Source: an uncultured Bacteroides sp.
GTDB taxonomy: Bacteria > Bacteroidota > Bacteroidia > Bacteroidales > Bacteroidaceae
Length of the DNA: 64,000 nt
Direction of reading: 5' to 3'
NCBI GenBank assembly: GCA_944321495.1
Contig: CALULP010000040.1
Location: 123,680 to 187,679, forward strand
The position numbers and the translations under genes were made by a program. Shown here in pieces: positions 1 to 8,809 of the stretch; position 1 is the stretch's first letter; each line of letters starts with the position of its first letter. The notes below the pieces were generated by a model that had not been told where the DNA came from, made no database searches, and saw only the letters and a list, made by a program, of their open reading frames with translations.

Positions 1-153
1 CAATAAACGCCATTCTTTCACCAAGTCCTTTCCCGCCCCGTTTTCAAAAAGGACGAAACAGGAAAGCACGCCATTTGTTCTTTGCATGGATATGCGATTT
101 CTTCGCATATCTTTGCATTATTCATGCTTTCTATGCAAAGAGTATGCAACCTG

Positions 154-285
154 GCGACCCGGCATTCACCCGGAAACGGCAAAGTTCTTCCTTGAAAACA
201 ACATAGTACTCCCAAACAAGTAACCTGTTTCCACCCGGAAAGCAACTTGATTCTTCCTTGAAAGCAATAAGAACCTTAAAATCCG
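154..285. repeat. 22-bp-period intergenic array A (6 units)
   Basis: Six contiguous 22-bp units start at 154, 176, 198, 220, 242 and 264. They are degenerate but keep register; the clearest has the core CAACTTGATT at 243-252, and TTCTTCCTTGAAA occurs in the units at 176 and 242. The core recurs in the arrays at 10580, 35297 and 51010. No gene is apparent in 1-575; the short reverse ORFs there have no recognisable product. Confidence 0.7.
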
Positions 286-538
286 GTGTCTTTTCACGCT
301 CTTTCAACTGTCAATATTCATGTATCCCGTTGATAAACTTGTAGTTGACACTCATTCGCTCCGTCGTTTCCTTCCAGGCGGACAACCGGGCGTAAACAAC
401 GCATTCTCGCGCATCGGGATATGCAAAATGACATTTTGATACCGGGCGCAACGGCGTGCATTCGTGCCGTCGTTTGCGCGGTTTGCGGAGAGAACAGCAA
501 AAAAACAGGCATATCCGCCGTTTTTGGCTTGCTTTTTG

Positions 539-546
539 TACATTTG
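539..546 (+). promoter_or_regulatory. -7 box for the TPR protein gene
   Basis: TACATTTG matches the Bacteroidales TAnnTTTG -7 element and lies 29 nt before the ATG at 576. No good -33 TTTG is seen. It supports the ATG at 576 rather than the in-frame ATG at 456. Confidence 0.55.
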
Positions 547-575
547 CAGAAGTTACACACCATTATCCATCGGAC

Positions 576-2780
576 ATGAACGAACAAGATATACACGATG
601 CCTACCGCGGCATTGCCGGCCTGTTGGAACAACGCCGGCTGAAGGAAGCACACCTGCAACTGCAAGCCCTGCTGGATACCTGTGCCGACTATCCCCTGCA
701 AAACCGCCTGGAACAGGTGAAAACGGCATACGGATACATGTTGCAGTACATGCGCCAAGGTTCGGAGGACCCCGGAAGACAGGGATTGCATTTGCAGCTC
801 TGCGCCGAGACCTGGGAAATAGCCGACCAGGTATGCCTGCTGTTGCTGGACGACGTACAGACGGGATATTACCACTCGCTGCGCCGCACACGCAAACGCA
901 TGAGCTTCATACAAAGCCTGGAAGACAGCCTGCACAGGCTCGAATCGTTCAACGACGACCTGAGCCTGTGCCAACTGATGCCCCAGGACCACCAGATGCG
1001 CGACACTGCCCTTGCCCGGCATGAAGATGCCAACCAAAACCTGTTCAAGGAAACCTGGGCAAACAGCAGCTGGACCACGGGCGATGCCCAGCAGGCAGAC
1101 GCTTTCCTGCAATCGGGATTGCTCATGGCCAGCGACCTGTGCCTGTTTGTCAGCGCCGTGACCCTCAGCCTGCTGGAGTGCTTCGACCCGCGCAAGGTGA
1201 AGTGGCTGCTCGATGCCTGCCGGCACGAAGAAACCCGAGTGTCCCAGCGCGCCTTGGTGGGACTTGCCCTTGCTTTGCACAAGCATCCCGGCCGCCTGTC
1301 CCTCTACCCCGCCCTGGCGGCACAACTCTCCCTGATGGACGAGGGGGGAAAACTGGGAAGCGACCTGAACCGCATCTACATCCAGCTGCTCAGAAGCCAG
1401 GAAACCGAAAAGGTGAACCGGAAGATGCAGGAGGAAATCATCCCCGAAATGATGAAGAACGTAAACCTGATGCGCGGCATGAAGTTCGGCTTCGAAGAGT
1501 CTGCCGATGAAAACGACTGGAACCCCGACTGGGAAAAAACGTTCGAACAATCGGGACTGGGCGACAAGATACGCGAGGTGAACGAATTGCAGATGGAAGG
1601 TTCGGACGTGTACATGAGCACGTTTGCCCAACTGAAAAACTACCCCTTCTTCAAGGAGTTGTCCAACTGGCTGTACCCCTTCGAGCAATGGCACTCTTCC
1701 ATCGTGCACATTTTCGGCGGAAGCCTGAAAGACAGCCCCTCCATACTGGGGCTGTTGCTGCAGTCGGGCTTCTTCTGCAACAGCGACAAGTACTCGATGG
1801 CATTCATGATGAACCACATCCCGCAGGCGCAACGGAACGTCATATTCAACCAACTGACCTCGCAGAACATGGACGAACTGATGGAAGACGAGCAGCTGGC
1901 AGGGCTCAAGCAATTTGCCGCCCGCCCGGAAGTCATCAGCAACCAATACATCCACGACCTGTACCGCTTCTACAAGCTCAACCCGCAGCACAGGGAAATG
2001 GCCGACATATTCCAGGACGCTTTCGAGCTGCACCGCATTCCCGAGCTTGCAAAGGTCCTCCAAAAAACCGCCTTGCTGAAAGAGGTGGCCGACTTCCATT
2101 TCCGGAAAGGGCATTTCACGGAAGCTGCCGCACTCTACCGCCGGATAGCCGACGACGGGCAGGCCGATGCCGACATCCTGCAAAGGACGGGTTACTGCTA
2201 CCAGAAAGACAAGCTGTATGCCCAAGCGGTCGATGCCTACCTGAAGGCCGACATACTGAAACCCGACCACGTGTGGACCATCCGCCACCTGGCTACCTGC
2301 TACCGGCAGATGCGCCGTTATGAAGATGCGTTGGAGTATTACCGCAAGGCAGAAGCCATCCAGCCGGACAACCGCAACATCCTGTTCTATACCGGCAGTT
2401 GCCTTGCCGAACTGGAGCGGTATGACGAAGCCCTGCAATATTTCTTCCGCCTCGACCTGATGGAAAACGACCGCGATGTAAAGGCATGGCGCGCCATTGC
2501 CTGGTGTTCTTTCGCCTGCGGCAAGCAGGAACAGGCTGCCAGATATTACGGGAAAGTGCTGGACTCCGGCTCACCGCTTGCCACCGACTACCTGAATGCG
2601 GGCCACGTGGCATGGGCCGGAGGCAATATGGCACAGGCCGCCGGCCTGTACAACCGGGCAGCACAGGCTTGCGGAAGCCGCGACGAGTTCTTCAGCCTGT
2701 TTGAAAAAGACAAGGACATCCTTGCCCGGATGGGTGTCCGGACAGAAGACCTCCCTTTGATGATGGACCTGGCAGAGTAA
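576..2780 (+). CDS. Tetratricopeptide repeat protein
   Basis: This 734-residue soluble protein has no signal peptide or membrane segment. The first two thirds are helical and not recognised. The C-terminal third carries TPR-like 34-residue helical pairs, for example around AAALYRRIADDGQADADILQ, ALEYYRKAEAIQPDNRNILF and QAARYYGKVLDSGSPLATDY. TPRs mediate protein-protein contacts, so a scaffold or adaptor role is inferred; no partner can be named. The start at 576 (MNEQDIHDAYRG) was chosen because a TAnnTTTG box lies at 539-546, inside the longer ORF that begins at 456. The gene converges on maf with only 5 bp between stop codons. Confidence 0.85.
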   Translation: MNEQDIHDAYRGIAGLLEQRRLKEAHLQLQALLDTCADYPLQNRLEQVKTAYGYMLQYMRQGSEDPGRQGLHLQLCAETWEIADQVCLLLLDDVQTGYYHSLRRTRKRMSFIQSLEDSLHRLESFNDDLSLCQLMPQDHQMRDTALARHEDANQNLFKETWANSSWTTGDAQQADAFLQSGLLMASDLCLFVSAVTLSLLECFDPRKVKWLLDACRHEETRVSQRALVGLALALHKHPGRLSLYPALAAQLSLMDEGGKLGSDLNRIYIQLLRSQETEKVNRKMQEEIIPEMMKNVNLMRGMKFGFEESADENDWNPDWEKTFEQSGLGDKIREVNELQMEGSDVYMSTFAQLKNYPFFKELSNWLYPFEQWHSSIVHIFGGSLKDSPSILGLLLQSGFFCNSDKYSMAFMMNHIPQAQRNVIFNQLTSQNMDELMEDEQLAGLKQFAARPEVISNQYIHDLYRFYKLNPQHREMADIFQDAFELHRIPELAKVLQKTALLKEVADFHFRKGHFTEAAALYRRIADDGQADADILQRTGYCYQKDKLYAQAVDAYLKADILKPDHVWTIRHLATCYRQMRRYEDALEYYRKAEAIQPDNRNILFYTGSCLAELERYDEALQYFFRLDLMENDRDVKAWRAIAWCSFACGKQEQAARYYGKVLDSGSPLATDYLNAGHVAWAGGNMAQAAGLYNRAAQACGSRDEFFSLFEKDKDILARMGVRTEDLPLMMDLAE

Positions 2781-2785
2781 GAGCC

Positions 2786-3367
2786 TCAGAGTTTGCAAAG
2801 CTCCCGGTAAAGCCGTTGCACAGGCAGCCCCATGATGTTATAGTAACTGCCGGCGATGTATTCCACACCGATGTAGCCTATCCATTCCTGCACGCCGTAA
2901 GCCCCGGCTTTGTCCATGGGATAGTAACAGTCGATATAATAAGCTATTTCTTCTTCGTCCAAGGTGGAGAAGCGCACCTCCGTGCGGGCGGAAAAGCTAC
3001 GTTGCCACTCGGTAGTGGTCAGGCAGACGCCTGTAAACACCTCGTGCGTCTTGCCGGACATGGCGTTCAGCATCCGTATGGCGTCTTCACGGTCACGGGG
3101 TTTGCCAAGTACTTGGCCGTCCAGCCACACAATGGTGTCGGCGGTTATCATCAAATCCCCCGGATGCAGCATGGAGCGGTAAGCGTCCGCTTTCTCGCGG
3201 GCAATGTAAAGCGGGATGTCCGCCCCTTGCAACGTGTCGGGATAAGATTCGTCCACATCGGGCAGCGTGCGCACTTCATACACCACGCCAAGCCCTCCCA
3301 GCAACTCTCTGCGACGGGGGGAGTTGGATGCCAGGATAATGTTGTATTTCTTCAGATTGTCGAGCAT
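2786..3367 (-). CDS. maf: Maf-family nucleoside triphosphate pyrophosphatase
   Basis: The 193-residue product has the Maf signature SNSPRRRELL near the N-terminus, where the Arg-rich loop binds phosphate, and the ITADTIVW segment with the conserved Asp of the YhdE-type dTTP/UTP pyrophosphatases. Length is normal for the family. Maf proteins hydrolyse non-canonical or modified NTPs and have been linked to control of cell division. It is the last gene of a leftward cluster beginning at nusB and lies 44 bp after the kdsC-like gene. Exact substrate preference (dTTP/UTP versus m7GTP) is inferred from similarity only. Confidence 0.93.
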   Translation of the reverse strand: MLDNLKKYNIILASNSPRRRELLGGLGVVYEVRTLPDVDESYPDTLQGADIPLYIAREKADAYRSMLHPGDLMITADTIVWLDGQVLGKPRDREDAIRMLNAMSGKTHEVFTGVCLTTTEWQRSFSARTEVRFSTLDEEEIAYYIDCYYPMDKAGAYGVQEWIGYIGVEYIAGSYYNIMGLPVQRLYRELCKL

Positions 3368-3411
3368 AATGATTTATGATGGTATGATGATTTTCAAACC
3401 GGATTGTCCGT

Positions 3412-3942
3412 TTACCAACCGAACGCTTTCTCGTCCGCCATCCACAGGCCTTTGACTTTCAATACCTGCTCCACGATGTCGCGCCCGCAACCGTATCCGC
3501 CCGGAGCGTGCGAGATGTAGCGTGCGACCGCCTTTACTTCCGGGGCGGCATCCTTGGGACAACAAGGCAGGCCGCAGGCACGGAGCACCTCGATGTCGGG
3601 GATGTCATCGCCTACATACAGTATATCCTCGTCGCTCAACGCATGACGGTCGCGGAAATCCCTGTAATCGTGAATCTTGACGGACGAGCCCAAGTAAATG
3701 TCCTCGGCAGGTATTCCCAAGGAGAGGAAACGCTTGCGCACGGCTTCCGTCTTCCCCCCGGAGATGATGCCCAACAGCATTCCGTTTTGGGCAGCCAGGT
3801 GGATGGCATATCCGTCTTTGATGTTAACCGTCCGCAGGGGTTCTCCCTCCGTACTCATGGGGATGACGTTCGCGCTCAGCACCCCGTCCACGTCGAAAAG
3901 CAGGGCTTTTATCTGTTTCAAGTCGTGGTTGATGGTACTCAT
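3412..3942 (-). CDS. kdsC: HAD-family KdsC-like 3-deoxy-manno-octulosonate-8-phosphate phosphatase
   Basis: The 176-residue size and lack of a cap domain match KdsC (subclass C0 HAD phosphatases). HAD motif I is FDVDGVL at about residues 16-22, motif II is the Ser in ISGGKTEAV, the motif III Lys lies in the [11 protein letters not shown] region, and motif IV is GDDIPD. KdsC removes the phosphate from Kdo-8-phosphate in the cytoplasm, a step of lipid A-Kdo synthesis. The start overlaps the stop of the upstream DUF2520 gene by 4 bp (ATGA), so translation is probably coupled. A related sialic or ulosonic acid phosphatase cannot be excluded. Confidence 0.87.
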   Translation of the reverse strand: MSTINHDLKQIKALLFDVDGVLSANVIPMSTEGEPLRTVNIKDGYAIHLAAQNGMLLGIISGGKTEAVRKRFLSLGIPAEDIYLGSSVKIHDYRDFRDRHALSDEDILYVGDDIPDIEVLRACGLPCCPKDAAPEVKAVARYISHAPGGYGCGRDIVEQVLKVKGLWMADEKAFGW

Positions 3943-4739
3943 GGGTCTTGCTGTCTTAATTCGTGGATGTTGCGGCTCAGCAGGCGGTACACCTCTTGCA
4001 AAGGCGGTTCGCCGGCAAGCATCTGCAAATGGTGGCTGATGACATTCTCATCGTAGCGGACGGCAGGCCCGGTCTGTGCCAAGTGCGGAGAAAGTTCATG
4101 CACCTTGCGTGCGGTCTCGTCTATCAGCGGCAGCAGGACCTCAAAAGGCAAGCGGTTGTCTTCCAGCAGGCGGGCAGCCAGGTCGTACATATGGTTGGCA
4201 AAGTTGCAGGCAAACACCGCAGCCAGGTGCAGGCGTTCGCGTTGTGCGGAATCGGCCTCATACACCTTGCCGGACAAGGCAGCGGCAACCTCTTTCAGGA
4301 AGGCGGCCACTTCATCGTTGCAGCCCTCCACAAAGACGGGGATTTCCCTGAAGTCCACTTCACGTTGCTTGCTGAACGTCTGCAAGGGGTAAAAGACGCC
4401 GTAATGGTGGGTACGGCCTTTCCAGATGTCCATCGGCATGCTGCCTGCGGTATGTACCCACAACGCCTGTTCCCTGCCTGCCACCATGACGGGCAGCAAG
4501 GATGCCAGGGCAGAATCCTTCAGCGCGGCAATGTACATCTGGGCATCGGTCGCCAAGTCGGAAAGGCTTGTCGTATATCCGGCTTCCACCGACTGCGCCA
4601 ACGCCTTGGCCGATTCTTCCGTGCGGCTATAGACTTGGACGATGCGGAAGCCTTTCCGGTAAAAGGCTTTGGCCAGGTGGGTGGCCAGGTTTCCTGCTCC
4701 GACGAAGACGATGGAGGTATCTTCTATGCTTCTCTTCAT
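3939..4739 (-). CDS. Rossmann-like and DUF2520 domain protein
   Basis: The 266-residue protein starts with a dinucleotide-binding fold ([17 protein letters not shown], GxGxxA type) followed by an all-helical DUF2520 C-terminal domain, an arrangement like pyrroline-5-carboxylate or ketopantoate reductases. An NAD(P)-dependent reductase activity is plausible, but no substrate is known for this family. It lies 4 bp after a small membrane-protein gene and overlaps kdsC by 4 bp. Family assignment is firm; function is not. Confidence 0.85.
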   Translation of the reverse strand: MKRSIEDTSIVFVGAGNLATHLAKAFYRKGFRIVQVYSRTEESAKALAQSVEAGYTTSLSDLATDAQMYIAALKDSALASLLPVMVAGREQALWVHTAGSMPMDIWKGRTHHYGVFYPLQTFSKQREVDFREIPVFVEGCNDEVAAFLKEVAAALSGKVYEADSAQRERLHLAAVFACNFANHMYDLAARLLEDNRLPFEVLLPLIDETARKVHELSPHLAQTGPAVRYDENVISHHLQMLAGEPPLQEVYRLLSRNIHELRQQDP

Positions 4740-4743
4740 AGCT

Positions 4744-5079
4744 TCATCGGGTTGATATCACATACAAAATGCCGCCTATCACCAACAAGGCTATCGGCAG
4801 CAGGTAGGCCGACATGGTACCGAGCAAGGCGGTTATCAGGCCGAAGTTAAGCACCAGCCACAAGCCTGCCAGCACCAGTCCTACCGATTTGTCGTGCTTG
4901 AACAATAAGAATATAATGGCGGTATAAAGCAGGAAGTTGTCCTTGTTCATGACCCACGGCAACCCGATGGCTGCGAAATGGACCAGCTTGTCCAGCAGAT
5001 ACAGGATGCCGAACACAATGAGCGTAATGGCCGTGGCCTTATACGTATCGCTGTTGTTGTTTGCCCTCGCTGCGCCCAC
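4744..5079 (-). CDS. Small membrane protein, LiaI/DUF5668-like
   Basis: This short protein has three to four hydrophobic segments (around ITLIVFGILYLLDKL, LLYTAIIFLLF, VGLVLAGLWLVLNFGLI and LLPIALLVIGGILYVI), the tandem-hairpin pattern of LiaI-like membrane proteins. I chose the GTG at 5079 because it follows the nitroreductase stop by 2 bp and is preceded 8 nt upstream by GGAGGG. The ATG at 5121 would give 125 residues but overlaps the upstream gene by 40 bp, with an N-terminus that reads as an out-of-frame shadow. Function unknown. Confidence 0.7.
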   Translation of the reverse strand: MGAARANNNSDTYKATAITLIVFGILYLLDKLVHFAAIGLPWVMNKDNFLLYTAIIFLLFKHDKSVGLVLAGLWLVLNFGLITALLGTMSAYLLPIALLVIGGILYVISTR

Positions 5080-5081
5080 GG

Positions 5082-5618
5082 TTATTTCCCTCCATATTTG
5101 TTCAGGTGGATTTTCTCCCATTGCAGGCGGGCTTCGTCAAACGGCTTGCGTTCCATGCCCTTGTGCCCGATGGCAATGATGCTGAGCACCTGGAGTTGCA
5201 GGGGAATGTCGAGCACATCGTGCACATAGTCGTTTGCCGGGATGCCCGATGCCGTAAAGCGTTCACGTACTTGCACCCAGCAGCTTCCCAGCCCCAAATC
5301 TTCTGCCTGCAACTGCACATAAATGGAGGCAATGGCAGCATCTTCAATCCATACGTCGCTTGCCAAGGGGTCTGCCATGACTACGACCGCCAGGGCGGCA
5401 TCGGCAATAAACTGGGCAGCCTGCTCTTTGCACAGCGACAATTGCTTGAGCAAGTCCTTATCGTCTACCACCACAAACTGCCAGGCATTGCTCCGCTTCG
5501 AAGTGGGCGCCATCAAGGCTGCCTTCATCAAAGCCACCACTTCTTCCTGGGTCAGCTCCTCGCCGGTGAATTTGCGCATGCTGCGCCGTGTTTTTATCAG
5601 TTCGCTAAAACTATCCAT
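5082..5618 (-). CDS. Nitroreductase family protein (FMN-dependent)
   Basis: The 178-residue product begins with the family pattern RRSMRKFTGEELTQEEV, whose Arg/Ser contact the FMN phosphate, followed by APTSKRSNAWQFVVV and the late GLGSCWVQV segment. These dimeric flavoproteins reduce nitro groups, quinones or enones with NAD(P)H; the physiological substrate is unknown. The 64-bp gap upstream to ybbR contains a 7-bp hairpin (arms 5640-5646 and 5654-5660) without a T-run, so transcription from ybbR may continue. Confidence 0.9.
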   Translation of the reverse strand: MDSFSELIKTRRSMRKFTGEELTQEEVVALMKAALMAPTSKRSNAWQFVVVDDKDLLKQLSLCKEQAAQFIADAALAVVVMADPLASDVWIEDAAIASIYVQLQAEDLGLGSCWVQVRERFTASGIPANDYVHDVLDIPLQLQVLSIIAIGHKGMERKPFDEARLQWEKIHLNKYGGK

Positions 5619-5682
5619 ATTTTTCCTATCGTTCTATAAGGCTACTTGGGACGAGTAGCCGTGGTTATACACTATCTATGCA

Positions 5683-6711
5683 TTACGGACGGGCATTTCC
5701 ACCCGTCAAGGATTCCTGTTCTATCAGGAAATCCACTTGCGTAGGGTTGCAACGCACTTGCCGGACTTCCGGCGGCATGCGGGTCAACCGCACCGTATAT
5801 TTATCCGCACCCAGCTTCAGCAATTCGTCATACGTCACCTCAATGCCGAAATCCTCGGCTTCAACCTGCCGGAAGTGAGTCATTCCTACCTGGAAAGTGA
5901 CCTGCACTTTGGAGGGGAATGCCCTTAACACCCGGCCAAGGGGAAAGTTGATGCCGGTAATCGGCACTTCCACGGTTTTCTCGGTGTAGATGTCCACCGG
6001 AAGTGTCAGCTCTACTGTCGGCGGGACAATCTTCACCCCTTTTTGCTGCAACAGCGGCAATTGGCGCACCAAGGTGTCGCTTATGTTTTCCAACGCGACA
6101 GTACGGGTATATACGGCGGTAAGGGTATCCAGCACGGCTGCCGGGGCATATACCAGCACCGAGTCGGGGCGGAATATCGTGTCCGACAAATAGTATTGCC
6201 TGCCGGCGCTCACCGTTCCGCTCAGCTTTACGGGCAGACGCCTTGAGGCACCGGTCGAATAAATGTATTCCAGCGTGTCCGGCGACAAGGAAACCAACCG
6301 GGTAGAAGCGTTCAGCTGTCCGGTTACGTTTTTCTCGTATTCCGAGGCAGGAATCCGTACCACATTGTTTTTCTTGCCCTCATAGTCGGCAAAGTCAAGC
6401 TGCACCGGGTAAAAGCTCTTGCCCAGCATGTAGTTCAGCAATACCGTCCCCCTGTCTTTCACCCGCACCCGTATTTCGGATGCCGGTTCGGAGGTTATCA
6501 CCACGTTGTCGGGTATGCTTTTCAGCTTGACGGGTACTGCAAATTCGGCTTCATAGTCATTGTTCAGCGTCTGCAAAAGCCAGAAACCTCCCGCCACCAC
6601 GAAGAAAAACAAAAAAATAAAGAACTCCCTGCTCTTGGCACTGAGCAGGAAGTCCTTTACATTTTTTTTCGCTTTAAGAAAAGCCCGTTCTATGTTCCTA
6701 CGCTCAAACAT
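5683..6711 (-). CDS. YbbR-like domain protein (CdaR-type), membrane anchored
   Basis: The 342-residue protein has a short cytoplasmic N-terminus, one membrane segment (FFIFLFFFVVAGGFWLLQTL, about residues 30-49) and an extracytoplasmic part built of YbbR-like beta repeats (for example VPVKLKSIPDNVVI and VPITGINFPLG). In Firmicutes YbbR/CdaR regulates the diadenylate cyclase CdaA. Here it lies 23 bp after yajC in the nusB cluster, a Bacteroidales arrangement. Whether it touches c-di-AMP metabolism in this organism is not shown by the sequence. Confidence 0.85.
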   Translation of the reverse strand: MFERRNIERAFLKAKKNVKDFLLSAKSREFFIFLFFFVVAGGFWLLQTLNNDYEAEFAVPVKLKSIPDNVVITSEPASEIRVRVKDRGTVLLNYMLGKSFYPVQLDFADYEGKKNNVVRIPASEYEKNVTGQLNASTRLVSLSPDTLEYIYSTGASRRLPVKLSGTVSAGRQYYLSDTIFRPDSVLVYAPAAVLDTLTAVYTRTVALENISDTLVRQLPLLQQKGVKIVPPTVELTLPVDIYTEKTVEVPITGINFPLGRVLRAFPSKVQVTFQVGMTHFRQVEAEDFGIEVTYDELLKLGADKYTVRLTRMPPEVRQVRCNPTQVDFLIEQESLTGGNARP

Positions 6712-6734
6712 AGGGCAAGTCCAACCTTTTACTA

Positions 6735-7061
6735 TTATTTAGCTTGTTGACTTGTAGCATCGGCGGCTGCCGCAAAAATAGAATTCTTATCGATGCGGAT
6801 TTTCACGTTGGATGCTATTTCAAGAATGACGTCAGAGTCGTTGATTTCCTTGATGATTCCGTGGATGCCACCGGCTGTAATCACCTTTTGGTTGACTTGA
6901 AGCGATTTGCGGAAATTGGCGATTTCCTTTTGTTTCTTGTTTTGCGGACGGATCATAAAGAAGTACATGATGACGAACATGGCTATCAGCATGATCCACA
7001 GATAAGCGCCTCCGGTCTGTGTGCCCGGAGCTTGTAACAATAACACAGTCATTACGTTCAT
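6735..7061 (-). CDS. yajC: Preprotein translocase accessory subunit YajC
   Basis: The 108-residue protein has one N-terminal membrane segment (LWIMLIAMFVIMYFFMI) followed at once by the YajC signature RPQNKKQKE and a small SH3-like domain (VITAGGIHGIIKEI). YajC associates with SecDF at the inner membrane during protein export. Length is typical. It is downstream of nusB in a Bacteroidales-type nusB-yajC-ybbR order. Confidence 0.95.
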   Translation of the reverse strand: MNVMTVLLLQAPGTQTGGAYLWIMLIAMFVIMYFFMIRPQNKKQKEIANFRKSLQVNQKVITAGGIHGIIKEINDSDVILEIASNVKIRIDKNSIFAAAADATSQQAK

Positions 7062-7099
7062 AAAAATATTCAGTTTTGGTTTCTAAGTGGGCAAAGGTA

Positions 7100-8026
7100 T
7101 CAGTTTTTCATCAACTTCCCGTCTTTTTTCAATTGATTAACTATTCCGTCCAACGTGCCGTTCACGAATGCGCCGCTCTTGGCCGTGCTGTACATCTTGG
7201 CGATGTCCACGTATTCGTTCAACGAAACGCTGATAGGGATATTGGGGAAGCTTAAGATTTCCGCCAAGGCACATTGCATGATGATGACGTCCATGAATGC
7301 TACCCGGTCCAGTTCCCAATTGCGTGTGTTCTCGGCAATGAGGTGGCGGTAATAGTCGCTGTTCAGGATGGAACGGCGGAACAGGCGGCAGGCAAATTCC
7401 TTGTCTTCCTCGTCCTTGAATTCGGGCAGGAGCGACTGGTTTGCCCCGTTCTTCTCATCAAAGCGTTTGATGGTCTTCAGCACGAAGGTATCTACCACTT
7501 CCTTGTCGTCGTTCCAATACAGGCTCTGGTCTTCGAGCAACGTATCCAAGGCTTCGTTGTTGTAGATGAACGTCTTGTACAGCTTGCGCCACAATTCGCG
7601 GTCGGCACCGTAGGATTGCTCTTCCGACGCCATGTATTCCTTGTAAATGTCAGAGGCTATAATCTTTTCGTACAAGCCTTTCACAAAATCGGCGTTGTTG
7701 TCCCACGAACGTTTCTGGTTGGCAATGAAGTCGAGCAATTGGTTGTTCACCTCCAGCTGGGCGATGAATTTATTTTCAACGAATTTCATGTTGGGATACA
7801 AGTCTTCGCTGGTAGGCATCAGTTTGGATTTTGCCGCTTCGATGCGCTTCTGCGCATAGTTGGTCACCGCGACCATCAGCATCAGCAAATAGTTATAGAG
7901 GTCATAAGCCTTCGACAAACTGAAAAGCAACTCTTTCTCCGCCGAGTCTAAATTTTTGCTTCCGTTTTGATAGTAAGCATATACAAGCTGTATAATTTTA
8001 AGCCGTATAAGAACCCTGTTTATCAT
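7100..8026 (-). CDS. nusB: Transcription antitermination factor NusB (long Bacteroidetes form)
   Basis: At 308 residues this is about twice the length of E. coli NusB. The C-terminal half is the NusB fold (RLFRRSILNSDYYRHLI, WELDRVAFMDVIIMQCALAE, then the typical SVSLNEYVDIAKMYS and FVNGTLDGI). The N-terminal half begins with NusB-like MINRVLIRLKIIQLVYAYYQ and then carries an insertion common in this phylum. NusB with NusE binds boxA RNA and supports rRNA antitermination. The gene heads the leftward cluster and has a good promoter just upstream at 8062-8094. Confidence 0.93.
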   Translation of the reverse strand: MINRVLIRLKIIQLVYAYYQNGSKNLDSAEKELLFSLSKAYDLYNYLLMLMVAVTNYAQKRIEAAKSKLMPTSEDLYPNMKFVENKFIAQLEVNNQLLDFIANQKRSWDNNADFVKGLYEKIIASDIYKEYMASEEQSYGADRELWRKLYKTFIYNNEALDTLLEDQSLYWNDDKEVVDTFVLKTIKRFDEKNGANQSLLPEFKDEEDKEFACRLFRRSILNSDYYRHLIAENTRNWELDRVAFMDVIIMQCALAEILSFPNIPISVSLNEYVDIAKMYSTAKSGAFVNGTLDGIVNQLKKDGKLMKN

Positions 8027-8061
8027 AACTCCAATCTAAATAGTGTTTTTTGAATGAGTTG

Positions 8062-8094
8062 CAAAAGTAGGTATTTTTAATGAATCCACACAAA
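8062..8094 (-). promoter_or_regulatory. Promoter of nusB
   Basis: On the minus strand TACTTTTG (8062-8069) matches the -7 consensus and TTTG (8091-8094) the -33 element, with 21 nt between them. It lies 36 bp before the nusB ATG. Confidence 0.6.
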
Positions 8095-8160
8095 CAAATC
8101 GCATTTTTTAATTCCAATATTCACAATCCCGCCTTTTTCTTTTGACAGTTCAAAAAAAAA

Positions 8161-8174
8161 CTTCAAATTTGAAG
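8161..8174. promoter_or_regulatory. 14-bp perfect palindrome in the nusB/DUF3276 intergenic region
   Basis: CTTCAAATTTGAAG is a perfect dyad in the 248-bp divergent spacer, about 100 bp from each start codon. It may be an operator; no regulator can be assigned. Confidence 0.35.
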
Positions 8175-8274
8175 CCGCTAAAACACCGGGCAGCCCCATA
8201 CCTATATAAATAAGTGGGTAAAACAGCTGCCGGATGTTGGGAAATGGATTAAGGTTTAAACAAATCTTTGCGAT

Positions 8275-8667
8275 ATGGAAGAATATAGAAAGAAAAACGG
8301 TACCGACGCAAGTGACAAGGAGATTGTGTTCTCGCAAGCCATCAAGGCCGGCAAACGTATTTATTATGTTGACGTGAAGAAAAACAGGAAAGACGAAATG
8401 TTCGTGGCCATTACCGAGAGCAAGAAAATCGTTACCGGAGAAGGGGACGACTCGCAGGTAAGCTTCGAAAAACATAAAATCTTTTTATACAAGGAAGACT
8501 TTGAAAAGTTCATGAACGGGTTGCAACAGGCCATCCGCTTTATTGAAAACACGCAGCCGGCCGCCGCCCCCTATCATGATGCCGGCAAAGAGGACGCCGC
8601 ACCCCGGAAACAGGACGACAAAGGCATCTCGCTGGGAGGGGACATCAAGATAGACATCGATTTTTAA
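8275..8667 (+). CDS. DUF3276 / PUR-alpha-like nucleic-acid-binding protein
   Basis: The 130-residue protein contains the PUR repeat seen in Bacteroidetes and Borrelia DUF3276 proteins: the strand-rich GKRIYYVDVKKNRKDEMFVAITESKK, then HKIFLYKEDFEKFMNGLQQAI. The C-terminal 30 residues are charged, low-complexity linker ending in DIKIDIDF. Relatives bind single-stranded or double-stranded DNA and RNA; a nucleoid or RNA-binding role is inferred. It is transcribed away from nusB. A weak box, AATCTTTG, lies just before the ATG. Confidence 0.88.
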   Translation: MEEYRKKNGTDASDKEIVFSQAIKAGKRIYYVDVKKNRKDEMFVAITESKKIVTGEGDDSQVSFEKHKIFLYKEDFEKFMNGLQQAIRFIENTQPAAAPYHDAGKEDAAPRKQDDKGISLGGDIKIDIDF

Positions 8668-8676
8668 CCGGAAGGC

Positions 8677-8707
8677 TTTGATATTCCAAAAAGAAGCAGT
8701 ACCTTTG
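8677..8707 (+). promoter_or_regulatory. Promoter of rplY
   Basis: TTTG (8677-8680), a 19-nt spacer and TACCTTTG (8700-8707) form a full Bacteroidales promoter. The leader to the rplY ATG is about 95 nt, long enough for regulatory structure, but none was identified. Confidence 0.75.
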
Positions 8708-8809
8708 CGCCGCTTTTTTGCAACAGCGTGTGGGGATTGCCACGACGTGTGATGGTAAATTAAGCAAAGGAATACTTAATTTTAGAGTAACACAAAAAAC
8801 TTATCAAAC

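Noticed and set aside
318-2438. 706-codon reverse ORF opposite the TPR gene
   Set aside because: Composition (His, Val, Gln rich) and lack of any family pattern mark it as a shadow of the GC-rich TPR gene.
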